From an uncultured Gammaproteobacteria bacterium (GTDB taxonomy: Bacteria; Pseudomonadota; Gammaproteobacteria; Steroidobacterales; Woeseiaceae), in NCBI GenBank assembly GCA_938003715.1, contig CALKYK010000141.1, forward strand, positions 1 through 18,662: 18,662 nt of DNA. Direction: 5' to 3'. The translations under genes were made by a program, and so were the position numbers. Below are positions 8,440-15,310 of the stretch, piece after piece. Below the pieces are notes generated by a model. That model made no database searches, was not told where the DNA came from, and saw only the letters and a program-made list of their open reading frames with translations. Position 1 is the first letter of the stretch; each line of letters starts with the position of its first letter.

Positions 8440-8850
8440 TCAGCCGCCGGTGAACTTCGCGATCGTCTCTGCCTCGGTCAGTCGCTCGTGATCGCCGGCA
8501 AACGCGTAACCGTCCGGCTTCGCGTCGATGTAGATCTCGCCGTGCAGCCGGAACGAATCCGCGTTGTCGAACGCGCCCACGCTCATGATGTACTGATCCT
8601 CTCCCTTGAGCCGGTAGAAAAGATGCGTGCCGCAGTCCCCGCAGAAGCCGCGTTCGGCCCACTCGGACGAATCGTAGCGGCGCAGCTTGTCCTCGCCTTC
8701 GAACGTGACGCCCCCTACGCCAGCAGCGAAGAACGGCCCGCCACCCCAGCGCCGGCACATCCCGCAGTGACAGGCGTGATAGTCGCTGCTCGCACCAGAG
8801 GCGCTGAAGGTCACCGCGCCGCACAGGCATTTTCCTTTCAGTTCACCCAT
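8440..8850 (-). CDS. GFA-family (CENP-V/GFA domain) zinc protein
   Basis: This 136-residue protein has the complete zinc pattern of the glutathione-dependent formaldehyde-activating family: C8-x-C10, C27-x-C29-x2-C32 and C70-x2-C73, with the typical GKCLCGAVTF opening and FCGDCGTHLF. Members related to Gfa bind glutathione adducts, but most have no proven reaction, so formaldehyde handling is only a possibility here. I chose the ATG at 8848-8850 because the family motif starts right after it; the open frame extends upstream to 9051 only as a shadow of the dehydrogenase gene. The start overlaps the dehydrogenase TGA by one base (TGATG), a sign of coupled translation. Confidence 0.9.
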   Translation of the reverse strand: MGELKGKCLCGAVTFSASGASSDYHACHCGMCRRWGGGPFFAAGVGGVTFEGEDKLRRYDSSEWAERGFCGDCGTHLFYRLKGEDQYIMSVGAFDNADSFRLHGEIYIDAKPDGYAFAGDHERLTEAETIAKFTGG

Positions 8851-9956
8851 CAGTTCTTCGGCGTCAGCTTCAGAAGCCTGCCGCCCCTCCCGTCCTCGAG
8901 TATCCAGATGGCGCCGTCCGGACCCTGCTCCGGCTCGCGGATTCGTGCGCCCATGTCGAATCGTTCGGCTTCGTATGCCCGCTCGCCGTCGAACTCGACC
9001 CGCACCAGCGCGCGCGACGACAGCCCGCCGATGAACGCACTGCCGCGCCACTCCGGGAACAGCTCGCCGTCGTAGAACATCAGCCCGGCCGGCGAAATGG
9101 CCGGCACCCAGTACGCTTTCGGCGCCGCGAATTCCGGCCGCGTGTCGTGATCCGGTATTTCCTCGCCGCTGTAGTGGTCGCCGTTCGAAACGATCGGGTA
9201 GCCGTAGTTCTCGCCGCGGACGACGAGATTCAGCTCGTCACCGTGGCGCGGCCCCATCTCCTGGTTCCAGAGCCGGCCGTCGGCGTCGAACGCAAGCCCG
9301 AGCGGATTGCGGTGCCCCAGCGACCAGATCTCCGCCGTCACACCGCCCTGATCCGCGAACGGGTTGTCGTCCGGCACGCGACCGTCGTCGAAGAGGCGCA
9401 CGACCTTGCCGAGATTGCCCTGCATATCCTGCGACGGGTCGAACTTCTGCCGCTCTCCCGACGAAATGAAGAGGTAGCCGTCGTCGTCGAAAGCCAGCCG
9501 ATGCCCGTAATGGCCGCGGCCGCTGACTTTCGGCACCTGCCGCCAGATGACCTCGACGTCCTCGAGTGCGCCACCCTTCGAACCATCGAGCGCGAGCCTT
9601 GCGCGGATCACCGCGGCGCCGCGGGCGTTGCCGCTGCCCGCCTCCGCGTAGCTCAGGTAGACGATGCCGTTTTCGGCAAAGCCGGGATGCAGGACCACGT
9701 CACCGAGCCCGCCCTGGCCGCCGTAGGCGACCGCCGGCACGCCGGCCAGCGGCGCTGACTTGCTGCCGTCCTGCGTGACGACGAGCAGCCGCCCTTCCTT
9801 TTCCGTGACGAGCAGCCGGCCGTCCGGCAGGAACGTCATCGCCCAGGGCTCGTCGAATTCGGCAACCGGCGTCGCGGTGAACGGCCACGACGCGTCGTCC
9901 GCCGACGCGCACGCGGTGGCGACCAGGCACAGGCAGCAGGCGGCGAATCGTTTCAT
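8850..9956 (-). CDS. PQQ-dependent aldose sugar dehydrogenase, lipoprotein
   Basis: This 368-residue six-bladed beta-propeller is of the soluble aldose/glucose dehydrogenase type (GSDH family, like E. coli YliI). It oxidises sugars in the periplasm with PQQ and passes electrons to a cytochrome or quinone. Visible are FDEPWAMTFLPDGRLLVTEK (34-53), the catalytic His in GHYGHRLAFD (His152 by alignment to the known motif), SLGHRNPLGLAFD (212-224) and NQEMGPRHGDELN (231-243). The N-terminus CLCLVATACASADD holds a possible lipobox with Cys16, so the protein is probably membrane-anchored. The true start is the ATG at 9954-9956; the open frame upstream is a shadow of the RidA gene. It starts 13 bases after the RidA-like gene. 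No PQQ synthesis genes are in the window. Confidence 0.92.
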   Translation of the reverse strand: MKRFAACCLCLVATACASADDASWPFTATPVAEFDEPWAMTFLPDGRLLVTEKEGRLLVVTQDGSKSAPLAGVPAVAYGGQGGLGDVVLHPGFAENGIVYLSYAEAGSGNARGAAVIRARLALDGSKGGALEDVEVIWRQVPKVSGRGHYGHRLAFDDDGYLFISSGERQKFDPSQDMQGNLGKVVRLFDDGRVPDDNPFADQGGVTAEIWSLGHRNPLGLAFDADGRLWNQEMGPRHGDELNLVVRGENYGYPIVSNGDHYSGEEIPDHDTRPEFAAPKAYWVPAISPAGLMFYDGELFPEWRGSAFIGGLSSRALVRVEFDGERAYEAERFDMGARIREPEQGPDGAIWILEDGRGGRLLKLTPKN

Positions 9957-9969
9957 CGGGGCCACCGGC

Positions 9970-10518
9970 TCAGACCCGAATCTGCCAGATCGATTCGATC
10001 TCGACCGCCGCGTTGAGCGGCAGCGCATTCGTGCCGAGGGCGGCGCGGGCCGCGAGCCCTGCCTCGCCGAAGACGTCGCGGAACAGCTCGGATGCGCCGT
10101 TGATGACGCCGGACTGGCCGCTGAAGTCGTCGGTACAGTTGACGAAGCCGCGGATCTGCAGCGCCTGCACGACCCGGTCGAGGTTGCCACCGCAGGCGTG
10201 CCGGAGCTGCGCCAGCACGCGCAGGCCCGCGAGCCGCGCGGCAGCATAGCCCTGCTCCGGCGTCAGGTCTGCGCCGACCTTGCCGGCGGTTGGCACGTCG
10301 GCGTCGAGCGGCGGGATGTTGCCGGCGATATAGAGCTGGTCGCCGACGATACGGTACGGCACGTACGCGGCGACCGGCGGCGACGGCTCGGGCAGCTCGA
10401 GTCCGAGCGCTTTCAGTTTCGCCTCGGCACCGCCGGCCTGCTGCGCGCGCGCAGCAGTGCTCACGCCTGCCAGCACCGATGCGGCGCCGAGCAGTTCAAC
10501 AAACGATCTCCTGTTCAT
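9970..10518 (-). CDS. exported RidA/YjgF-family protein with Tat-type signal
   Basis: This 182-residue protein has a RidA (YjgF/UK114) fold in its last 130 residues, including the C-terminal ARAALGTNALPLNAAVEIE with the conserved Arg and Glu of the family's active site. Classic RidA proteins are cytoplasmic, about 130 residues long, and hydrolyse reactive enamines/imines. This one starts with MNRRSFVELLGAASVLAG and an ARA/QQ cleavage site, a twin-arginine-like signal, so it should work in the periplasm. It fits the divergent YjgF-like group rather than RidA proper. The start ATG at 10516-10518 is preceded by GAAGAGGAA. It lies 23 bases after the YceI gene and 13 before the sugar dehydrogenase. 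Its substrate is unknown. Confidence 0.85.
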   Translation of the reverse strand: MNRRSFVELLGAASVLAGVSTAARAQQAGGAEAKLKALGLELPEPSPPVAAYVPYRIVGDQLYIAGNIPPLDADVPTAGKVGADLTPEQGYAAARLAGLRVLAQLRHACGGNLDRVVQALQIRGFVNCTDDFSGQSGVINGASELFRDVFGEAGLAARAALGTNALPLNAAVEIESIWQIRV

Positions 10519-10541
10519 AGCGATTCCTCTTCTCGTTCTGT

Positions 10542-11150
10542 TCATTCGTCGTAATAAGGCACCGAGTCGCCTTCGAAGGCCTCCAGCTCGATACGCACGT
10601 TCACCATCGATGCGAGCATCCACTCGGGCAGCCGGTTCACGCCATAGGCGCGGCTGTCGACGCTCCCGGTCGCGGAAAAGCCGATGTTATGCAAGTTGTA
10701 GAACGGATGCAGGACCTTTCCGTTCATTGTCACGTCGAATATCACCGGCAACGTGACGCCGCGAATGGTCAGGTCGCCGGTCATCCTTGCACGTGAACTG
10801 TCCAGCTGCTCTATCTTCGTGCTGCGGAAATGCATGACCGGGTGATCGGCGGCATCGAAGAAGGCGACGCTTGGCATTTTCTCGTTCAGCTCCGGGCTGA
10901 AGGTGTCGATGCTTGCGACCGGTACCCGGACCTCGACAAAACTCTTCGAGAAATCTTCCTCATCGAAAAGAAAATCGATGTCGAACTCGGTGAAGCGGCC
11001 ACCGTAGTTCGACAACCCCATGTGATCGATATCGAAGTAGATGCGCGTATGCCAGCGATCCGCCGTATACCGGACCGGGTCTGCGGCGGCATCGAATGCA
11101 GAAACGGCCGAAATCGCAACGAGTGTGCCGAACCACCGCATTTTGTCCAT
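10542..11150 (-). CDS. YceI-family periplasmic protein
   Basis: This 202-residue lipocalin-like protein is of the YceI family, which binds isoprenoid chains such as those of ubiquinone in the periplasm. After a signal peptide ending near AFDAAA/DPVRY come the family hallmarks YTADRWHTRIYFDIDHMGLS, GGRFTEFD, VASIDT and MTGDLTIRGVTLPVIFDV. The ATG at 11148-11150 has AGGAG six bases upstream, which decides the start. It is the first gene of the long minus-strand run and is divergent from the gamma-glutamyltransferase gene, 79 bases away. Beside a PQQ dehydrogenase and cytochromes, a quinone-related role is plausible but not shown. Confidence 0.93.
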   Translation of the reverse strand: MDKMRWFGTLVAISAVSAFDAAADPVRYTADRWHTRIYFDIDHMGLSNYGGRFTEFDIDFLFDEEDFSKSFVEVRVPVASIDTFSPELNEKMPSVAFFDAADHPVMHFRSTKIEQLDSSRARMTGDLTIRGVTLPVIFDVTMNGKVLHPFYNLHNIGFSATGSVDSRAYGVNRLPEWMLASMVNVRIELEAFEGDSVPYYDE

Positions 11151-11176
11151 GTCCGTCTCCTGCCGTCGCCGTCGTG

Positions 11177-11182
11177 TAGAAT
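11177..11182 (+). promoter_or_regulatory. weak -10-like box before the gamma-glutamyltransferase gene
   Basis: TAGAAT lies about 48 bases before the GTG start in the short divergent region. No fair -35 box stands at the right distance (CGTCTC at 11154-11159), so an activator would be needed if this is the promoter. I could not identify a promoter for the opposite (YceI) direction. Confidence 0.25.
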
Positions 11183-11229
11183 TCGCCGTTCTTTTCGCAG
11201 CCGCTAGTTTGCTCTACGGGAATCGATTT

Positions 11230-12942
11230 GTGAAAACGCAGCGCTACATCTCCCTGTTTCTCGCCCTCCTTTTCACCCTGTTCGTCGCAACGTCCGCGCT
11301 GGCGCAGGGCACCGCTTACCACCCGGTGCGCGGACAGAACGGCATCGTCGCCTCGTCGTCGCGGATCGCGTCCGAGGTCGGCGTCGATATCCTGAAAAAA
11401 GGCGGCAACGCGATCGACGCCGCTGTCGCGACGGCGTTCGCCATGGCCGTGACGTTCCCGACGGCAGGCAACATCGGCGGCGGCGGCTTCCTCGTCTATC
11501 ACGGCGCCGACGGCGAGGCCACGACGTTCGACTTTCGCGAAAAAGCGCCGCTCGCGGCGACCCGCCCGATGTATCTCGACGAGGACGGCAACGTCCGCGC
11601 CAATTCGAACCACGACGGCATCCTTGCGGTCGGCGTTCCCGGCACCGTGGCCGGCATGGCGCTCGCACACGAGCGGCTCGGGTCGCTGCCGTGGCGCGAC
11701 CTGGTCCAGCCCGCGGTCGATCTCGCCCGCAACGGCATTCCGATCACCTGGTACCTGCACGACTCGTTCAAGCGGCGCAAGGCGTCGTGGGACCTGTACC
11801 CGAGTTCGGCGAAGATTTTCCTGCGTGAGGACGGCTCGTTCTGGCAGCCGGGCGACACCTGGAAACAGCCGGATCTCGCGCGGACGCTGGAGCGCATTCG
11901 CGACCGGGGTGCGTCCGGTTTCTACCAGGGCGAAACGGCGGAGCTGCTGCACGAGTTCATGGCGGCGAACGGCGGCCTCATCACCCGTGAAGACCTGGCG
12001 CAATACGAAGCGAAAGAGCGGGAGCCGATTCGCGGCACGTATCGCGGCTACGAGATCGTCAGCATGCCTCCGCCGAGTTCCGGCGGCACTGTGCTGGTGC
12101 AGATGCTGAACATACTGGAGGGTTACGACCTCGGCGCGATCGGCCACAATTCTGCGCTGTACCTGCATCTCCTGACCGAGTCGATGCGCCGCGCATTCGC
12201 CGACCGAGCGCGCTACCTCGGCGACCCGGACTTCAACGAGAACATGCCGATCGAACGCCTGATCTCGAAAGAGCACGCGGAGAAACGACGCGGCACGATC
12301 CTGCTGCACGCGGCGTCCGAGAGCGATCCCGAGCGCTTCGGCGAAATCTATGAAAGCGATGACACGACGCATTTCTCGGTCGTCGACAGCGACGGCAGCA
12401 TGGTGTCGCTGACGTACACGCTGGAACAGGGCTACGGTAGCAAGATCGTCGTCGAGGGCGCGGGCTTCCTGCTCAACAACGAGATGGGCGACTTCAATGC
12501 GCAACCCGGTGTTACCGACGAGTCCGGGACGATCGGCACGCTGCCGAACCAGATCCGGCCCGAACAGCGCATGCTGTCGAGCATGACGCCGACCGTGGTC
12601 GCGAAAGACGGCGTGCCCCTGTTCGCCACCGGCACGCCGGGCGGGCGCACGATCATCAACACGACACTGCAGACGATCCTTAACGTCGTCGACCACGACA
12701 TGAACGTCGCGCGCGCCGTGAGCGCGCCGCGCATCCACCACCAGTGGCTGCCGGACGAGACCGACGTCGAGACCTGGGGCATTCCCGCCGACACGCTGGC
12801 GCAGTACGCGCAGCGCGGGCACGAGGTCGTCCGTGACACGGCCATCGGCCAGGCGATGATGGTGTACTGCGACCCGGAGACGCGGGTGATGTACGGCGCG
12901 GCGGACCCGCGCGCCGAGGACGGCGGCGCGGTCGCCTGGTAA
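11230..12942 (+). CDS. ggt: gamma-glutamyltransferase
   Basis: This 570-residue periplasmic N-terminal nucleophile hydrolase cleaves the gamma-glutamyl bond of glutathione and related compounds and matures by self-cleavage. The new N-terminal Thr would be T379 in DDTTHFSVVD. The substrate-binding Arg lies in DFREKAP (R103), and PPPSSGGT, SSMTPT and GTPGGRTI are typical. The GTG start at 11230 gives a clean signal peptide (SLFLALLFTLFVATSALAQG); the frame stays open further upstream to 11041, but that part would overlap the YceI gene and spoil the signal. The ribosome binding site is weak (GGGAA seven bases upstream). It is a single gene, divergent from the YceI operon and convergent with the DUF481 gene. 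Its products (glutamate, cysteinylglycine) could feed the amino-acid metabolism nearby. Confidence 0.95.
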   Translation: MKTQRYISLFLALLFTLFVATSALAQGTAYHPVRGQNGIVASSSRIASEVGVDILKKGGNAIDAAVATAFAMAVTFPTAGNIGGGGFLVYHGADGEATTFDFREKAPLAATRPMYLDEDGNVRANSNHDGILAVGVPGTVAGMALAHERLGSLPWRDLVQPAVDLARNGIPITWYLHDSFKRRKASWDLYPSSAKIFLREDGSFWQPGDTWKQPDLARTLERIRDRGASGFYQGETAELLHEFMAANGGLITREDLAQYEAKEREPIRGTYRGYEIVSMPPPSSGGTVLVQMLNILEGYDLGAIGHNSALYLHLLTESMRRAFADRARYLGDPDFNENMPIERLISKEHAEKRRGTILLHAASESDPERFGEIYESDDTTHFSVVDSDGSMVSLTYTLEQGYGSKIVVEGAGFLLNNEMGDFNAQPGVTDESGTIGTLPNQIRPEQRMLSSMTPTVVAKDGVPLFATGTPGGRTIINTTLQTILNVVDHDMNVARAVSAPRIHHQWLPDETDVETWGIPADTLAQYAQRGHEVVRDTAIGQAMMVYCDPETRVMYGAADPRAEDGGAVAW

Positions 12943-12945
12943 TCG

Positions 12946-12967
12946 GAACCTGTCTCGGGACGGGTTC
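12946..12967. terminator. hairpin between convergent genes
   Basis: Nine-base arms (GAACCTGTC / GACGGGTTC, one G-T pair) enclose the tetraloop TCGG between the gamma-glutamyltransferase stop and the DUF481 stop, touching the latter. No T-run follows on either side, so it is an unconventional terminator or an mRNA 3'-end protector for both transcripts. Confidence 0.45.
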
Positions 12968-13680
12968 TAGAAAGAGTACTCGATGGACACAGCGGACAGC
13001 CGGTCCGTCTTCTGGCTGCCGACCGGCACGTCGGTGTTGTGCTTGATCGTGTACGACAGCACCACGGCAAAATCACCGAGGACGCGCGCCCTGAGCGCAC
13101 TCACCGACTCGATGTAGGTGTTGTCGGCGCCCGACTCGACGTCGACCGTCTGCTCGAAGCCCGAGGTCTCGCTGAAGATCCAGTTATAGTCGACGCCGGC
13201 GCGGCCGATGAAGCCGGATTCCTTGGTACCGTCCGCAAGCGTCGCGGCGCGGTGACCGGCGCCGATCTCGGCGTTCAGAATGTGGCTCGGCGTGTCGATC
13301 AGGCGGCGGCCGTAACCCACGGATTCGGTTCGCTGTTCCTCGACACCGCTGAAGCGGTCCTTGCGCCAGTTGAGGCGGCCGAAAACGAAATCGGTTTCCG
13401 TGAAGTTGTATTCGGACTTCCAGCCGGCCTGGTACGCCTCGGCCGTCGTCACCTCGCTCTCGATGGCGCCGTTCGCCGAAGCGGTGAACGTGTGCGACCA
13501 GTCGTTGGGGCTGTAGCCGACCCTGAGCTTGGTGTTGTAGCTGGTGGTGTCGGTATTGCCGGAGGTGCTGAGAAAGCCCAGCGAGGCGTTGCCCGACCAC
13601 GGGCCGTCCGCTGCTTCTTCCTGCGCGGCCACGGCGCCGGCAACAAGGACAAGCGAAAGGAATATGCCTTTTTGCAGCAT
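12967..13680 (-). CDS. DUF481 outer-membrane beta-barrel protein
   Basis: This 237-residue protein has a signal peptide (MLQKGIFLSLVLVAGAVAAQ) and a barrel of the DUF481 family (PF04338, like E. coli YdiY): GNASLGFLSTSGNTDTTSYN at 29-48 is its signature, and the chain ends in Phe (IEYSF) as barrel proteins do for BamA recognition. Alternating hydrophobic patterns run to the end. The function of the family is not firmly known; some members respond to acid or salt. An earlier in-frame ATG at 13692 lacks a ribosome binding site, while GGAG stands six bases before 13680, so the latter is chosen. It stands alone: the stop of the cytochrome gene lies 131 bases upstream, with an inverted repeat between them. 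Confidence 0.9.
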   Translation of the reverse strand: MLQKGIFLSLVLVAGAVAAQEEAADGPWSGNASLGFLSTSGNTDTTSYNTKLRVGYSPNDWSHTFTASANGAIESEVTTAEAYQAGWKSEYNFTETDFVFGRLNWRKDRFSGVEEQRTESVGYGRRLIDTPSHILNAEIGAGHRAATLADGTKESGFIGRAGVDYNWIFSETSGFEQTVDVESGADNTYIESVSALRARVLGDFAVVLSYTIKHNTDVPVGSQKTDRLSAVSIEYSF

Positions 13681-13774
13681 GCAAATCTCCATTACGCGAA
13701 GTGAATCAGCCTGCCCGAGGACCGGACAGGATTTGAATGCTAGGGGATTTTCGCCCTCATTTCACGCCGCTTTC

Positions 13775-13789
13775 GTAACGAATTGTTAC
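13775..13789. promoter_or_regulatory. perfect inverted repeat GTAAC-5-GTTAC
   Basis: The 15-base element GTAAC-GAATT-GTTAC lies about 95 bases upstream of the DUF481 start and just past the diheme cytochrome stop. Half-sites of this type are used by OmpR-family response regulators, but in those sites the halves are usually direct repeats, so I only call it a protein-binding candidate. Confidence 0.35.
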
Positions 13790-13811
13790 AGCGACGCCAG
13801 GGAGACTCTGA

Positions 13812-14711
13812 TCAATCCTCGTCGGGCAGCGGCGGCAGTGAAAGCAGGTAGGCGGCTATGGCACGCCGGTCGGCCCGCGTCAGCTTGCTGGTGTTGTCCT
13901 CGATTACGTCGACCATCGAGCTGCCGGTGAAATCACCGTCCGGCAGCATGCCGATATCGAGGAAATACTCGATGTCCGACGCTCTCCAGCGGCCGATGCC
14001 GTCGGCGCGATGCGGCGTGATGTTGGGAATCTTCTCGTCGCCGAGCTCGCTGCCCGCCATCTCGCGCTCCGGGAGCAGCGCGCCGGTGCGGCTGCGCGGC
14101 GTGTGGCATTCGCCGCAGTGCCCGAGGTGGCGCACGAGGTAGGCGCCGCGATTCCACTCGTCGTCTTTTTCCGGGTCGGGCACGAATCGCCCGGCGTCGA
14201 AATTGAGCCGCTTCCACGCCCCGGCAGCCGTACGCGACGACACCAGCAGCGCGAGGTCGTGTTCGCGGTTTTCGCGGACGACCGGTTCGACGCTGAACAG
14301 ATACGCTTTCAGCGCCAGCAGGTCGTCGCGGCTGACGCCCGTGTACGCCGTGTAGGGAAAGGACGGGAAATAGTGGTCGCCGTCGGGATTGGTACCTTCC
14401 CAGAACGCGTTCAGGAAATCCTCGTCGCTCCAGCAGCCGATGCCGGTGTCCGGGTCGGGCGTGATGTTCGGCGCATAGAACGTGCCGAACGGCGACTCGA
14501 GCGCCCTGCCGCCGGCGAGAAGACCGGCGGCGTCGTCCTCAACCGTGTGACAGGTGATACAGCCCCCGGCGTGGAGGATGTAGCGACCGCGCTCGAGCAC
14601 GTCGGCCTGCGGATCGGAATCCGAACCGTCCTGCGCAAAGGCCGGCGCCGCCGCGACGAGCGCGACGGCGACCGGGATCAGCAGCAGCGCGCGATCAGTC
14701 GCGCGAGACAC
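13812..14711 (-). CDS. diheme cytochrome c
   Basis: This is a 299-residue periplasmic protein with two heme c sites: CITCH (51-55) and CGECH (199-203). The segments ESPFGTFYAPNITPDPDTGIG and WSDEDF between them are typical of the cytochrome c subunits of membrane dehydrogenases for alcohols, gluconate or aldehydes; a third heme site found in those subunits is absent. The GTG at 14709-14711 is the only suitable start in front of the signal peptide (LLLIPVAVALVAAAPAFAQDG), and it overlaps the cytochrome c' gene by 17 bases. The open frame further upstream is a shadow of that gene. It is an electron carrier, and its partner dehydrogenase is not obvious; the PQQ dehydrogenase at 8850-9956 is one candidate. 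Confidence 0.9.
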   Translation of the reverse strand: MSRATDRALLLIPVAVALVAAAPAFAQDGSDSDPQADVLERGRYILHAGGCITCHTVEDDAAGLLAGGRALESPFGTFYAPNITPDPDTGIGCWSDEDFLNAFWEGTNPDGDHYFPSFPYTAYTGVSRDDLLALKAYLFSVEPVVRENREHDLALLVSSRTAAGAWKRLNFDAGRFVPDPEKDDEWNRGAYLVRHLGHCGECHTPRSRTGALLPEREMAGSELGDEKIPNITPHRADGIGRWRASDIEYFLDIGMLPDGDFTGSSMVDVIEDNTSKLTRADRRAIAAYLLSLPPLPDED

Positions 14712-15144
14712 GATAGCGGTCGTGACAACCGCGGCAGGACATTCCCACCTCGCGGAACGCCGCCCCAATTTCTTCCATGTCGCCACCTTCGACCACTTCG
14801 ACGAATGCCGCGGTTCCCTGCTGCGACTTTTCGATCGCTGCGGCGAACGCTTCGGGTTCTTCCCAGATGACCGGCAGCGCATCCGAGCCCTCGACGTTCG
14901 TGCCTTCCGCGAACAGGTGCGACATCTCGCGGGCGCCGTTAGCCAGACCGCGCGCGTGGTCGACGAGGTGACCACGGTCCTCGACCAGGCCGCGAACCAC
15001 CATCGACACCGCGCCGATATGGCCGCGGAGCGAGGTCATCACCGACTTGCGGTAGTCCGCAGCGTCCTCCGGTGCCGTGTCCGCAAACGCGGCCAACGAC
15101 AGCGCGCCGCAAACGACAATGGTCAGAATTCTTCCGTGTCTCAT
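14695..15144 (-). CDS. cytochrome c' (class II c-type cytochrome)
   Basis: This is a 149-residue periplasmic four-helix heme protein. A signal peptide (MRHGRILTIVVCGALSLAAFA) is followed by helical sequence starting with DAADYRKSVMTSLRGHIGA. The heme site CRGCH lies close to the C-terminus (137-141), the hallmark of cytochrome c' and cytochrome c556. Such proteins bind NO or act as small electron carriers. The sixth-ligand region (RKSVMTSL) contains a Met, which would favour the low-spin c556-like form rather than the five-coordinate c'; this is not certain. The start ATG has GGGGG five bases upstream. The gene precedes, and overlaps, the diheme cytochrome gene. Confidence 0.88.
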   Translation of the reverse strand: MRHGRILTIVVCGALSLAAFADTAPEDAADYRKSVMTSLRGHIGAVSMVVRGLVEDRGHLVDHARGLANGAREMSHLFAEGTNVEGSDALPVIWEEPEAFAAAIEKSQQGTAAFVEVVEGGDMEEIGAAFREVGMSCRGCHDRYRVSRD

Positions 15145-15185
15145 TATTACCCCCGATTAGTAGGTGCCTTGAAAACTCTGCCAAC

Positions 15186-15194
15186 AGCATAACA
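15186..15194 (-). promoter_or_regulatory. extended -10 element before the cytochrome c' gene
   Basis: On the minus strand, TGT plus TATGCT forms an extended -10 (TGnTATnnT) about 40 bases before the start codon. No good -35 box is seen 16-18 bases upstream, which extended -10 promoters tolerate. Confidence 0.35.
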
Positions 15195-15291
15195 AGACCC
15201 GGGACGATTGCGGTAAATACGCACGCGCTGCGGTTTTCCCGAATCGCAGTCGTCGTTCGTGCGTGCTGCAATGCGTTGCATCGACGTCAAA

Positions 15292-15308
15292 TTGTTCACA
15301 CGTAACAA
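15292..15308. promoter_or_regulatory. inverted repeat in the divergent cytochrome region
   Basis: TTGTT-7-AACAA ends two bases before the ATG of the lipoprotein cytochrome gene, in the place where its ribosome binding site should be. The minus-strand read contains TTGTTACG, close to the TTGTTACA at 13783-13790. It may be an operator acting on the divergent cytochrome genes. Confidence 0.3.
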
Positions 15309-15310
15309 AT

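Noticed and set aside
8851..9051. N-terminal extension of the GFA protein
   Set aside because: It is Arg-rich shadow of the dehydrogenase gene; the conserved GKCLCG motif follows directly after the ATG at 8850.
8850..10247. long version of the PQQ dehydrogenase starting at 10247
   Set aside because: The first 97 residues are Arg/Ser-rich shadow of the RidA gene; the lipoprotein signal starts at 9956.
11041..11229. upstream extension of the gamma-glutamyltransferase
   Set aside because: It overlaps the divergent YceI start and would bury the signal peptide that begins at the GTG 11230.
10960..12822. 620-residue minus-strand open frame opposite the gamma-glutamyltransferase
   Set aside because: Its composition is typical of an antisense frame and it has no family motif; it also overlaps the YceI gene start.
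14712..14975. N-terminal extension of the diheme cytochrome
   Set aside because: It is basic, low-complexity translation of the overlapping cytochrome c' gene in another frame.
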